From assembly GCA_023375785.1 (NCBI GenBank), contig SZWC01023437.1:1-40165 (forward strand): a DNA stretch of 40,165 nucleotides, given 5' to 3'. Of this stretch, positions 19,693 through 30,095 are shown one piece after another. The first letter of the stretch is position 1. Each line of letters opens with the position of its first letter. This stretch comes from Penium margaritaceum. Its lineage: Eukaryota > Streptophyta > Zygnematophyceae > Desmidiales > Peniaceae. The translations under genes were made by a program, and so were the position numbers. A model generated the notes under the pieces. It made no database searches. It had not been told where the DNA came from and saw only the letters and a list, made by a program, of their open reading frames with translations.

Positions 19693-20461
19693 TGTCACCT
19701 GGCCTGAGGCAAAAGACCAGAAAACATGGCCGACATAATGGCAATTGCCGCCCTCTCCTAGTATTACAACTAGGAGGAGATATCACCCTCATAATCACAG
19801 TTCCACACTGAGCAGTTCATAGGAATCACTTCCTTGCACTTTGTCCTTAACACCTGGTCACTTTTGCGTCAAGAGCTAACTCCTGGGGCTTAGACCAACC
19901 AATGTTTCTTTAGTGTCTGCCTTTGGTGGACAACTCTGTGAGGAGTCTCAAAGGTAAGAATTTTAATGAATCACAGGCAACTGATACGTAATCATAGCCT
20001 TAGAGCCAGCCTCTAGCCTAGGCGTACAGTGGCTCCTTGGATGAGCCACTTTGGGGGTAATCTGGATTGCATCATCACCCCTACCTACATGGCACTTTCT
20101 GTGACCGCCAAGTGGCGCCAACCACCAGGAGAGACCTTAGAATGTTCTAAGATGCCTCTAAGAACCTTCCTGTCCCCCTTTTGGTCACGAAGAAAGTTTG
20201 TCACTGGGTTGGGATTGGACCTAGTGACCTCTCACTCCAGAGACTAACTCTGGAACGTCTAAGGCACAAGGAGCTGTCCTAGTTAGTGTTCGCTGGCTAT
20301 ACTATTCAGTTTAGACCAAGGGGACTTCCTCCAAAGGAGCAGTGCATGCCTTGTCTATCTGGACCAGACTTAGGGGACTTAGTTCAAGGGAGCAGTGCAT
20401 GCCTAGTCGTCTTGTGCCTGTCCAAATGTCAGCTATGGACAAAGGACATATCAGGTCAACA
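19693..20461 (-). repeat. E4 5' LTR
   Basis: 769 bp, outer end TCAACA followed by target duplication ATCGG (20462-20466). Confidence 0.93.
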
Positions 20462-20760
20462 ATCGGGGGGCTTCGAACATCGAAAGCAACAATGTGAGAT
20501 GCTCCCTTGTAAATCTTGATAAGTCTCAATGCGTCGAGAAGTCAACCAAAACGTTGTGACACTTCTGTCGATGTTTCTCAAAAGTGATCGAAGTTTTCAG
20601 AACGTAGAAGGAGGAACATCAGGAGGGCGAGGGCAGGTGGTTGGATTGGCGTGACCGTTGGAGTAAAAAATGGGGTCTCGACGCGCGGTGGGCTATTGAT
20701 GTAATGAAAAAAATGCCCAATCACAAGGTCTAGCGACTCGTGTATGTTTGGTACATAACA
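20462..20760 (-). repeat. Gypsy 3' LTR, inner part (beyond E4)
   Basis: Continues the LTR interrupted at 14300 and aligns with 25985-26282 (GGGGGGCTT.GAA, then ACTCGTGTA.GTTTGGTACATAA). In the sense direction the LTR begins TGTTATGTACC at 20760. Confidence 0.88.
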
Positions 20761-20770
20761 CTTCTCCCCT

Positions 20771-21127
20771 TTAGCCGGGACATCCCGGTGCGGGTGAAGT
20801 TATAGCTCGTAGACAGCCATGATACCTATGGATCAGATGATTGACGCCACAGAGGTTATCATAGAGATCCCAACTGTTGTGCCCGGCATCATAGACATTC
20901 CACATAACAAGATATTCTGTTGTCTTGCCATGTCGTCGATGGCCGAGGATGTCCTCAATGACGTACTTCGTGTCCTCGTCCACTTGTACAGGAGGAGGGG
21001 AAGGCACATTTCTGTCGGGGAAGTTCTCGCCGAGGTCCCGGTGGTGCTTGAATCTGCTGATGTGGAACACCAAATGAACTTGCATAGTGTCGGAGAGTTT
21101 GAATCCTGCAACCATGGGGGTTTTCAT
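20771..21127 (-). pseudogene. Gypsy integrase C-terminus with chromodomain
   Basis: The stretch KLSDTMQVHLVFHISRFKHH is the conserved end of gypsy integrase (pattern IHPVFHVSxLK). After a Pro-rich linker a chromodomain follows at about residues 55-105: YVIEDILGHRRHGKTTEYL, VMWNVYDAGHNSWDLYDNL. The aromatic positions Tyr, Trp and Trp are present. Chromodomains direct chromoviral integration to marked chromatin. This is the best preserved part of the element. Confidence 0.87.
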
Positions 21128-22075
21128 GCGCTTGAACTAAACTTGTCACAACCATTGAAGTTTGATTTTCAAACAGTTGGTTCTAGGGAGTTTGATGCTT
21201 GCCGAATTGAGAAGTAGCTTGTCTCAAGCAGCAAACACGTTGTTGCGACAAGTGGTCCGCTGCTTTCTTATCGCTGCTTGTGTCTTTGCAAGTGTCTGCC
21301 GTGTTTTATCCTAGATGGTGGAGAAGTCACAGCGATGGATGTCGACCACGAGAATGTTGCTTTGGCTATAAAGTCCAGCTCGTGTGGTGGGAAGATTGCC
21401 ATGTACCACTTCGAATGGAGTTTTTCCTGTTGCGGTGGATGTCAACGAGTTATGTGCAAGTTTGGTGGTCACCAGTTTGGCTATCCAATCCGTATTGTGT
21501 AGTTCGCATTATATTCGAGGAAATTGTTTGAGTGTTTGATTGGTCCGCTCGGTTTGGCCGTCGGTTTGAGGATGGAACGCCGTGGAAATCTGGATCCGAC
21601 TACCGTTGCGAGTCATCACTTTACGCCAAAATCAGATGGTGAATTGACCATCTTGGTCGCTTGTGATGGTTCTTGGCATGTTGTGTAGCAGCACAAAGTT
21701 CTTTAGAAACAACCATTCTGTTCCTTCAGCTGTGACGGTGGTCATTGTCAGGATAAAGTGGGACATCTTGGAAAACCTGTCGACAACCACGAGGATTACG
21801 TCATATCCCTCGGGTGTGATCAGTAGTCCTGTGAAAAAGTCCATGTACGTATCATTCCACGGTTCCGTCGGATTTGGGAGCGGCTGCAGAAGTCCAGGTG
21901 GCCACGTGCGACTAGATTTTTGTTGCTCACAGGTGTCACAGGATTTACAAAAGTTGGTCATGTCAGCTTGCATCTTGTCTCACAAGTGCTTCACTAGCTT
22001 CTTCAAAGTCTTGTCCTCTCTGAAATGTTCTCGTGGACCCGAGCCGTGGCACTCCTTGTGCATCATGCGATAGTG
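21128..22075 (-). pseudogene. Gypsy integrase core
   Basis: CKSCDTCEQQKSS is the second half of the HHCC zinc motif. The catalytic core shows Asp in YMDFFTGL, FSKMSHF, and Asp in TSDQDGQF (about 21650-21900). The frame ends at about 21632; the Glu motif and the link to the chromodomain are in other frames between 21130 and 21630. Confidence 0.85.
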
Positions 22076-22434
22076 TTCGTCGTTTGGAGGTACGGCCACC
22101 TGGCGAGTGAATTGTCGTCGCCACTAGGGTGCGTCATGCCAGAACTTGGACTTTTCCTATCCGCGATGCTATTCGTATCCACGTGTGAATAACTTGTAAA
22201 CAAACAAATCTCCCTGGGGTTGAATGGTCGTCGCCTCAGCCCTTAAGTCTGGTCAGCGGCTGAGTGCATCTACTAGGTTGGTTTTACTCGGCCAATACTC
22301 AATGTCGTAGTCAAACACGGATTCAAGAAACTCCATCCATCGGGTTTGCCGTAACTGAGGTTTGGCTGCATCTTCAAATACTTCAGTGTGCTATGGTCTG
22401 TGCTTACGACGCATCGGTAGCATTCAAGATAATA

Positions 22435-23462
22435 CTACCATGTCTTTAATGCATGTACAACCACAATTGTCTGAATCTTGTATACGGCATAATTGAGCTT
22501 TGTTCCGTGTAACATTCGCAACATGTACGAGACCCGTTGTTCTCCATTGCTATGATCATGTAGGAGAACTGTGCCAATGGCTCGGTTGGAGGCATCTCTA
22601 GCCATGATGTAGTCGATCATTGGATCAGCCGATCATAGGGTTGGCACCGAGGTCAGAGCGTTCCGCAAAGTGGTGAACACTTCTTGTTTGCGGTCTCCCT
22701 TCCACCACTCGTTTTCTTTTCGAGTAAGGTCAAAGAGAAGTACTGACACACGGGCATAATCCTATAGCTACAACGCCGGTAGTAATCGTAGAAGCCAAGG
22801 AAAACTTGAACGTCCGTGTCCACCAAGCAGCGACTTCTGGCACTTTCTTCTTATCGATGGTGATCTATCCGCCGTTGATGACGCGGCTCAAAATCATGAT
22901 CAAACGGTGACCAAATTCACACTTCGAGAGTTTTCCAAATGATTTCTCTTTTTGTAAAGCATCAAGAACTTTTCAAAGATGTCCCTCGTGTTCCTCCCGG
23001 GTGCGTCTGTACACTAGAAAATCGTCAAGGTATACCATAACAAAATTGTCAAGGTATGGGCACAAAATGTTATTCTCTGCCGACATGAACATTGCTGGGG
23101 TATGAGTGAGTCCAAAAGGCATAACCGTAAACTCAAAATGCCCGTAGAGTGTTTGGAATACCGTCTTTTGATGTCTGTGTCTGCCATGCGGATCAGGTAA
23201 TATCCGTGACGTATGTCAACTTTAGTGAAAACTCAAGCTCCTCAGAGTTGGTAAAAAGTTTGTCCGCTAGGGGGAGAGGGTGTCGGTTCTTGATGGTAGC
23301 ATTGTTCAACGCCTGGTATTCCACGCACATATGCATCTCGCCAGTTTTCTTATTCACAAACAGTTCGGGTGCGGTGTATGGCGACGTGCATGGATGGATG
23401 AACCCTTGACCGAGAATCTCGTCGCGTTGCCTTTTCAGCCCGGTCAGCTCGTGGTCACTCAT
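22435..23462 (-). pseudogene. Gypsy reverse transcriptase and RNase H
   Basis: RT N-terminal blocks at 23193-23462: RDEILGQGFIHPCTSPYTAP, FVNKKTGEMHMCVEYQALNN, IKNRHPLPLADKLF. The catalytic box YLDD is at 23021-23032. RNase H is seen at 22435-22620: MARDASNRAIGTVLLHD and KLNYAVYKIQTIVVVHALKTW. Between these pieces the frame changes several times. Confidence 0.86.
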
Positions 23463-23640
23463 CCAATAGGCTCCTCAAAGAGCGGGTCAGCTGCCCGGTT
23501 TCAAGTCGGTTCAATGGTCGATGTCGCGCTGAGGTGGGAAGGTTTTTGGATCTTTTCCAGGGAAGATTCTCGTAAAACTCTCAGATGAGAGGTGAGTATT
23601 CCTCCAGAACCATCACAAACTTTGTTGATGCTGATCAGGT

Positions 23641-23676
23641 CAATGAGGTTGATGAGGCCAATGAGGTTGATGAGGC
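23641..23676. repeat. Two perfect 18-bp tandem units
   Basis: CAATGAGGTTGATGAGGC repeated twice (23641-23658, 23659-23676) in the gypsy region between RT and protease, a recent slippage duplication in otherwise decayed sequence. Confidence 0.88.
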
Positions 23677-24044
23677 CAAGGAGTCAGCTACTGCCACTTC
23701 CGCTTCCTCCATTGGCTAAAAAATTATGAGCCACGCACGAGCCCCTTGTCGTATATAGTACTTGGCCACGTTGAGCAGTATCAGCGGCACAGGTTGTCAC
23801 TTCTCGATCGCTGCGGTTTCCTCTACTGCTTATGTTGGTATCTTCCACCCCACGCATGGAAGCTCTCGCTTGGTGCTGTTCATTTGCACGGTGACATCGC
23901 CACTGTTCCAATCGATCTCTGAATTCTGCCGGAATCGCATCCAAGAATGATTTTGTGATCACTCATTGGACATGAATTCAAAACATCCCGCAAGTCTCTC
24001 ACTTGCAATCGTAGTGGTTTTCGGATTCTCCACATCTACAGTCT

Positions 24045-24359
24045 TCAGTCAACGGTTTTTCCTTCAAACACCCCTGGTTTTGTCTGCAAACCCAGCTTTT
24101 GAACCATGCCATTGCCTACAGAATTATAGGAGGCTCCACTATCCAATAGTGTCAATACCGTTCGAAGACTCTTAAAACCTTGGAATTGCACATTTAGGAG
24201 TATCGTCGGTCGGTCTTCCTCGTACCCCTCGTCCAACTTTGCAATCTCATAAACCCTCTGCGGTGTCGTAAGCTGTTTAGATGAGCAATCATTTGGTGTA
24301 AATCGCTTCTCTTGGACAAGAGGTGCGCCTTTCACTCCTGCCCTTCGCCGTTTCCCCAC
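24045..24359 (-). pseudogene. Gypsy aspartic protease
   Basis: TVLTLLDSGASYNSVGNGMVQKL is the retropepsin active site (DSGAS) with its flanking hydrophobic strand, shown here only as motif; catalytic Asp lies near residue 72 of this open frame. It is preceded by a Lys/Arg-rich stretch. The frame is open for 104 codons but not joined to RT. Confidence 0.85.
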
Positions 24360-24599
24360 TCTTTTTTCTGCGATTTCCCTCCCCTTGTTGGCCTTCTTCT
24401 TGCTTCGACAGTTTCAAGCAATGTAACTGAATGTTGTCCACTAATAGCACATGCGCGTGTCTTTTTGGTCGACGGTATCCACTTCCATCTACGTCAAGGA
24501 GTCCCCCGACTAGCCTTTTCTATTCCCATGATTATTGTGGTTGGAAGGTTGCCAGCCCTAGGATTTTCTTATGTGAGCGTTGTAGTCAGTGTTGTCGAT

Positions 24600-25030
24600 C
24601 CTTTTTGCTGCTGCAATCATCCATGGTAAGTCAGTCTGGATGCCAAAGATGGCGATCGCTTGCCAGATGTCTCACTTGAGGCCATTTTTGTAGCAAAACT
24701 AGAGTTTGTCGGGGGTGATGTCTTCACTAGTGATGATCTCCGGGAATCTCTGCCTATACTCTGCCACGTTGGACTGCTAACAGAGGCGCTAGAGTCTGTA
24801 CTGAGCATCAGAATGTTTTGTTTAGTCGTCCAAAGTGTGCAAGCATTGCGCACGACAGTTTTCTCCAGTTGGTTGGTGGCGTCAGTGTATCTTGCCATTG
24901 TGGGTTGATCTGCTCCGAGGGTAGGACGCCGGCGGTTGACAATGCAAGACGGGCAGTGTTGGCTGTCCATGAGACCCCGCCGGTCTCTTGCTGTTGTTGG
25001 ATGACCTTTAGGTAGGACCACCACCTTCAG
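24600..25030 (-). pseudogene. Gypsy gag (retrotransposon gag family)
   Basis: In the sense direction VAEYRQRF, then PEIITSEDITPDKL, a stop, and FCYKNGLK and IWQAIA follow the retrotrans_gag pattern (YxxRFxxL ... FxxGLxxxI). In-frame TAG and TGA interrupt it. The region between gag and protease (24360-24600) shows only a damaged Cys/His cluster where the zinc knuckle is expected. Sequence from 25030 to 25715 shows no clear motif. Confidence 0.68.
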
Positions 25031-25716
25031 GCTGTGCCATGCAGAACCGCAGCCGTGATATCAATCTTCTTCCAATTGTCATTGACTTCAGCACCGGTGA
25101 GGTACACCTCCAATCTCGTCAGCCACATCCAAATAGTTGGTCCTTTAGAATTTGCAAGATCAAACAGTTTAGGAGGGGTCGAACAAATCTTCAGTTCGTT
25201 TTAGAATTGCGCGTTTCTCTTTTCGAGCAACGCCTCTCATGCATTTGCGTTCCCAAGAGCCTACATCGTGATTTTCATTTGTTGTAGAAGATGGCTGTTG
25301 ATTCCCTCGAGCGCAAACATACGCTTTGCTAGTTCCTCATTGATCCGCACCTGTCCTCCAGTGCCACCTCCTGTTCTTGCTATAGACGTTGAAGCTGTCA
25401 GTAGGGACGACTGGTTTACCATCGTCAGATCTGTTGCCGGATTGGCTGTTGAAGCCATCAGGACTTAGCCAGCTGCCGCATAGCCTGTCACGCCAGAATT
25501 TGCCGCCATTTCAGGGTTTGCGTGCATAGTCACATTCTCCTCCTCCATTGCCAAAGTCGTCGCACAATACCCGCTGTTGGTCATCAGGTTCCCTTGCTCG
25601 CTTCACGTTGTTGTCGCAAGTTTTGCAAAATCTTGACGTGCAAGATGCGCTGTCGACTTCTACGAGATAGTCCTTCGAGTGAGTAAAGTAGTCAGATGCC
25701 TCTCCAACATCAATGC

Positions 25717-25728
25717 GTTCTGATACCA
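25717..25728 (-). other. Gypsy primer-binding site (initiator tRNA-Met)
   Basis: Sense TGGTATCAGAAC, one mismatch from the initiator tRNA-Met 3' complement, two bases from the 5' LTR. Confidence 0.88.
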
Positions 25729-25730
25729 AG

Positions 25731-26282
25731 TGTTAAATGGAACGGAGCGTAGATGGTGAACAGGTATGGGTTGTGAGGCAAAACATGGTTTGAGAATTTG
25801 GGACACTAAGCCAATTTGTAACTAGCGGTAAGTGTACTTTAATGACAAGTGTCATATTGACCGAACACATGTATACAAGTGTTGAGTTACAAATGAGACA
25901 TAGTTGGAATCGTTGGGTTGATTGTCGAGCGACGCTTGTGCAATCGCGTTGTGAGTTGTTGGATCAAGAAGCTCTGGTGAGGAATTGGGGGGCTTTGAAG
26001 ATGGATGGCAAAGATGCAAGATGCATCTTTATAAATCTCGATAAGTATCGATGCATCGAGGAGTCGAACAAAAGGTCGTGACACTTTTGTAGATGTTTCT
26101 TGAACGTTGTCGAAGATGTTTAAACGTACGAGAAGGAATCTCTGGAGGGCGAGGATAGGTGGCTGAATTTCCCTCAACGGTTGGAGCTAAAATTGGAGTC
26201 TCAACACGTGGTGGGCTGGTTTTGTAATAACATAAATGCCCAATTGGAAAGTGTAGAGACTCGTGTACGTTTGGTACATAAT
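25731..26282 (-). repeat. Gypsy 5' LTR
   Basis: About 552 bp and uninterrupted; starts TGTTAAATGG. It serves as the empty-site reference for the E4 insertion. The outer end (GGTACATAA) is mutated relative to its partner, so the boundary is uncertain by a few bases. Confidence 0.87.
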
Positions 26283-26734
26283 TCTGGACCCCGCTACCTT
26301 GGGACCCAAAAGTACCCGCACAAACCAAAAACCCTAAAACCCCGGGTGTAATTAGGAGGTGGGTTTATCCATACTTTGCATCTTAAATGAGAGCATAAAG
26401 TTGAGAAAAAATGTAAAAAAAACAAATGGATTTTTTTGACTCCTGACTACTAAAGCGGGGATTCTGGCAGACGGGCGTCCAGCTGGTGATGTCCCTCCCC
26501 CTCCCCCCCCCCCCCCCCCCCCCNNNNNNNNNNNNNNNNNNNNNNNNNNNNNNNNNNNNNNNNNNNNNNNNNNNNNNNNNNNNNNNNNNNNNNNNNNNNN
26601 CCATCACGGCCCTCAATCACAAGGGCCTCAATCGGCAGGCGGGTACATGTGCTGGTGGGCTGTGAAAGGCAAGGGGAGGTGGCGTCGGTTGATGAAATGC
26701 CAACCGACGGACGTCGGCTGGCAATCCTCCCACC
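26283..26734. other. Intergenic spacer with homopolymer and assembly gap
   Basis: Sequence between the gypsy element and E3. It contains a 21-nt C run (26503-26523) followed by 77 N (26524-26600). No gene or repeat boundary is recognised. A plant telo-box-like AAACCCTAA lies at 26329-26337. Confidence 0.6.
26524..26600. other. Assembly gap (77 N)
   Basis: Undetermined bases directly after a run of 21 C. Frames crossing it are artefacts. Confidence 0.99.
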
Positions 26735-27269
26735 TGGTGGTTTATCAATCACTGTGACCTTTGCACTTGTCGCCATGGCTTGCTAGTATGCTAAGACACT
26801 TGAGGGGTGCATTGACAGCATCAGCACCACCCAACGTGCCCTCACATTATTTCTAGGATTTTCTCGGTGACCACCTCCCGGGATCCATTTTCTCAATGGC
26901 ACTATCCTTCCTTGTTCATGACACAGTTGTGTAGAGTTCTGTTTTTTACACTTGACGCTTCTTTTGGTTTTTCATTCGCATTACCAAGGAGCCCGTACGG
27001 CTGTCAAGTTCTCATTTGCTGTTGTTTTGGAGCTTGTACCCGGGATAGCCTATTTTCAATCCGGTTGGTTGGACTTGTGCGCTCAGTCGCGCACACGTGG
27101 ATGAGAATACATGTAGACACTTGCTTGTTTTTTCTATACGAGTTCTCGTATTCCTTCAAGAATATCCTTGCTATCCCTTGACCCAATCCAGCACCGTCTG
27201 TCACATTCTCTTCCTCACAATGTGCTCCCTTCTGTCAGACATTGCTAAGAGGGTTATTGCATGCCCTCA
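26735..27269 (+). repeat. E3 5' LTR
   Basis: Begins TGGTGGTTTATC (partner TGTTGGTGTATC) and ends CCCTCA directly before the PBS. Confidence 0.85.
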
Positions 27270-27281
27270 TGATATCAAAGC
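27270..27281 (+). other. E3 primer-binding site (degenerate)
   Basis: TGATATCAAAGC matches the initiator tRNA-Met site TGGTATCAGAGC at 10 of 12 positions; both differences are G to A. Confidence 0.8.
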
Positions 27282-27445
27282 TGTAAAGAGACTACACTCG
27301 TTGTACTCCACCGTATACCACACAACAGTTGCAACAGATTCTTCTGGGCTGGGCTGGGTTGCGCTGGGTGGGACGTACAGGTCCTGGCAATGTGGAGGTC
27401 CTGAGCTGAGGGGTCACATCACACAGTCCTCCGGCAGAGCTGGGG

Positions 27446-27482
27446 GGAAAATGCTGCCAAAATCTTTTGGCAGCTTCCCTTT
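27446..27482 (+). other. E3 leader stem-loop with G-rich tract
   Basis: GGGGGAAAAT followed by perfect 10-bp arms GCTGCCAAAA (27453-27462) and TTTTGGCAGC (27465-27474) with a 2-nt centre. It is the most regular of the three leader hairpins. Confidence 0.65.
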
Positions 27483-27554
27483 TTGTGGCGGCCATCTTAG
27501 CGGCGACATTTGGTGGTGATGGAGTTTAAGGCCACCACAACTAGAACAGTGTCG

Positions 27555-28008
27555 GACTGCTGCTCTAGTAGCCGCATCTGCACTCTACCCTTGCGGCTGT
27601 GGCAGCAACAACCGACGTAGCAACCACTGCATTCCAGCAGCAGCAGCAACAGGCGCATGAATCATTGCACAACAGCAGCTTTAGCAGCAGCAATAGCGCC
27701 GGTAGCTGAAGCCATAATACATGGCAGTAGCCACAAGTCATAGCTGCTGCACTTGCCATTGTGCACTATAGCTGGGTGTGCGACTATTGCATTGCTTGCT
27801 GACACCAACAGCACCAGTAGCAGTAGCTGAAACTAAGCAGCAGAAACAGTAGCTTTAGTAGCAGTGGAGCTGTTGCACGAGGAGTCGTAGCCGTAGCAGC
27901 AGCAGTAGCTGCCACATCAATGACTTGTGCTGCGGCGAGTAGCCGTAGCTGCATCTGCTAATAATCAGTGCAAGCAGCAGCAGTAGCAGTAGCAGGTTAG
28001 ATGCAGCA
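27555..28008 (+). repeat. E3 CAG-rich leader
   Basis: Degenerate CAG/TAG-based triplets (CAGCAGCAGCAGCAAC, GTAGCAGCAGCAG). Same relative position and same sense orientation as in E1 and E2. Confidence 0.88.
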
Positions 28009-28865
28009 GCCTGTAGCCTACATTGGTCAGCAAACCCGTCGATTGACGAGCTCGTTTGAGAAAACTTGGGTTCGCTTGATTAGAAGAAAAAATTATATCT
28101 AGCTGGACAAACTCTCCTTGGCGTACCAACACCCACTCTGGGTGAACCCGATTGCGCTCTCCCACGGCCACATTTCCCTTTCTTCTGCCAGTAGATTTGA
28201 TTTTATTTCTTTTTGTTTTGTTTTTTGTTTCAATCGTCCTTTTTTCTTTTTGCTCCCTGGTCGAGACCCAGGCATCCGGGGTTTGTCCTGGTGCCACGAG
28301 GAGACCACTCCTAGGAGATTGCTTTTAGGTATTGTCATTTATTCTTTTTCAATCCCTTGCTTACAGTTGAGACCCTTGCATATGGGATTCTGACCCCGTG
28401 CAGTGGGAGACCACTGTCGTCATGACGGCGTTTGTTCCACCGCCTGTGCCGACGTCCTCGGCAGTGACGATGTCCCATACGACATACTACCCTACCCATT
28501 CTGGGACGCCTTCTCCATTCTACATCCCTCCATTGTGGCTCCAACCAGCAGCTACATCTTCCTCTCCTCCACCGACTCAATCAGTTCAGGAGTTACAGCA
28601 TGGTCCGGTTGCTTCAGCCTCCGCATTCCATTCTCATTCTCGGCCTCCGGATGTCCCCTCCAGTGTGAGTCTGGTTGTCGAGTCCGGTTTTCACTGTTGT
28701 TTGTCATATGGAGCCCTTTGAGGCGCATCAAGAGGGGATGGGTTGCTTGTGTAGTGGATTGAGCATTGGTAGTCGATCGCCATGCCGCGTCTTCTTGCTG
28801 TGACTTTAGGTCGTGTGGAGCACTCTCTTGCAGTTTTTGGCAGTTTTGTGCAGTGTCATGTGTCC
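28009..28865 (+). other. E3 region between leader and protease, gag not recognised
   Basis: Frames are Pro/Ser/Thr-rich or Phe/Leu-rich with no capsid helix or zinc-knuckle pattern. A degenerate direct repeat of about 50 bp (28262-28310 and 28368-28414, both ending GAGACCACT) is visible. Either a strongly diverged gag or replacement sequence. Confidence 0.45.
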
Positions 28866-29235
28866 ACTCCTTCTCGTGTGTCAAGTGGCTTCTAGATCAT
28901 TGATTTTCAAGATACTCATCACATGAAATTGTCTTTTGCTGCAGTTTTCATGTTTGGGCCTGTCGGTGACGTACGCTTCGTCTACACTGGCTCTTGTCAA
29001 ATATTGTCAGTTTAGGGCATTGGTGTTGTACATTTTTTTGGTCCTTCAGGTGATGTCTTTTTGCCTGATGTCCTCTTTGTTCCAGCGCTTGAAGTCAGCC
29101 TAATTTCTGTCACTGCCTTGGATGATTAGGGCATGGATTTCGTTTCATCCCGTGGCGTCGGTACTATGTCATTGCATTCATCTGGTCATCCAGTTCTTCA
29201 TGGTCTGCGTTGCGACAAGTTGTATCGTGTACCTT
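28866..29235 (+). pseudogene. E3 aspartic protease, active site lost
   Basis: Aligned with E1, the motif DSGATHHM reads DFQDTHHM (Asp codon 28902-28904; the Ser-Gly-Ala positions are replaced). The preceding Trp is an amber codon (28893-28895). Downstream FGPVGDVRFVYTGS, VFLPDVLFVPALEVSLISV and GMDFVSSRGVGTMSLHSSG are clearly homologous to E1, with two more stops. Confidence 0.88.
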
Positions 29236-30095
29236 TGTTTGCAACGTTGTCTGCCATCACTGCCATAGCTCATGTGCATGTCGCTCCCTTGCTTTCCCCT
29301 ATGCACATACCTTTGCTTCATCGCCACGTGTGTCATGTGTATACGGCCACTATCCAGAGCCTCTTGCATTACCAGCCTGTTGTTGGTCTTAACCCTGGCA
29401 CATTCTCTGCGCCCTACACTGCTGACTGCCTTGATTGCGCACAAGGCAAGCTGCATCATCCATCCTTTCCTTCATCTGACTCCCACACGCTGCATCCCCT
29501 TGTCCTTGTCCATACAGACGTCATGGGCCCTCTCCCTGATGAATTTATGGGAGGTGTTGGTCGGTACGTCTTGTGTCTTACGGATGATTTCTCTCACTTT
29601 CAATGGAGCTTTCTCCTTTACCAGAAAATCAATGTTGGGCCCATGATCGAGTCTTGGCTTGTCCACGCTAAGTGTGCTTGCCAGCGTAAGCTGATAACAT
29701 TCAACTCCAATCACGGTGGAGAGTTCATAGGTCCCATGGCCCGCTTCCTCCAGTCTCAAGGAGATCTCTGCTCAATATACACCATATAAAATTGGAGCGT
29801 TGGTACGCTGGAACCGCACTCTTGCTGATGGTATTCACACCCTTCTTGTTGATTCTGACCTCCCTCCATTGTTTTCCTTTGAGGCTATGTCCTACATGAC
29901 GTGGGTTTGGAACCGTATTCTCCACGGTCCGCTACCTCGTCATGTCATGCCCTTTGACCGGCGGTATGGCCGTCGTGCTGACCTTCACCTTGCTCGTGCT
30001 TGGGGTAGCATTGCCAGTGTTTGGCTCCCTGAGGACCAACACGATGGTCGAGGTTGCCTCTGCAATTTCCTTGGTGTTCCCTCTCATTCCTAAGC
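29236..30095 (+). pseudogene. E3 integrase, two catalytic residues lost
   Basis: The zinc motif is partly kept (LLHRHVCHVY ... CLDCAQGKLH). The first catalytic Asp is present in VHTDVMGP. The second is Asn in FNSNHGGEF (codon 29709-29711). The third motif, SEHWNRTL in E1, reads LVRWNRTL, so the Glu is absent. The core continues with SFEAMSYMTWVWNRI and ARAWGSIASVWLPED. Confidence 0.9.

Larger units (their letters stand above)
14301..20461 (-). mobile_element. Ty1/copia LTR retrotransposon E4 (second lineage)
   Basis: LTRs 14301-15068 (768 bp) and 19693-20461 (769 bp), starting TGTCA.CCTG and ending GGTCAACA on the plus strand. The flanks are ATCAA (left) and ATCGG (right). The uninterrupted gypsy LTR at 25980-25995 reads GAGGA-ATTGG-GGGGC, so ATCGG is the original target and the left copy has mutated. 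Genes in the sense direction: gag with a zinc-knuckle region, protease, integrase, RT, RNase H. It is distinct from E1-E3 in RT sequence (VKQMDVKTAFLYG), in lacking a CAG leader and in its primer site. It is defective: many stops, a broken zinc knuckle and a lost integrase Asp. Confidence 0.93.
14043..26282 (-). mobile_element. Ty3/gypsy chromodomain retrotransposon, split by E4
   Basis: LTR pair: 14043-14300 plus 20462-20760 (3' LTR) and 25731-26282 (5' LTR). The plus-strand order chromodomain, integrase, RNase H, RT, protease, gag is the reverse of gag-pr-RT-RH-IN-chromo, diagnostic of a minus-strand chromovirus. The primer site (sense TGGTATCAGAAC) is at 25717-25728 and the polypurine tract (sense AAAGGGGAGAAG) at 20761-20772. 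Coding regions are scattered over frames with many stops, and the two LTRs have diverged strongly, so this is an old copy. No clear target duplication was found at the outer ends. Confidence 0.9.

Noticed and set aside
26329-26337. Telomere-like AAACCCTAA as an interstitial telomere
   Set aside because: A single unit only; a similar single TTAGGGTTT at 34020 has no tandem neighbours.
26383-26776. Open frames spanning the N gap
   Set aside because: They consist of unknown residues and poly-Gly from the C run.
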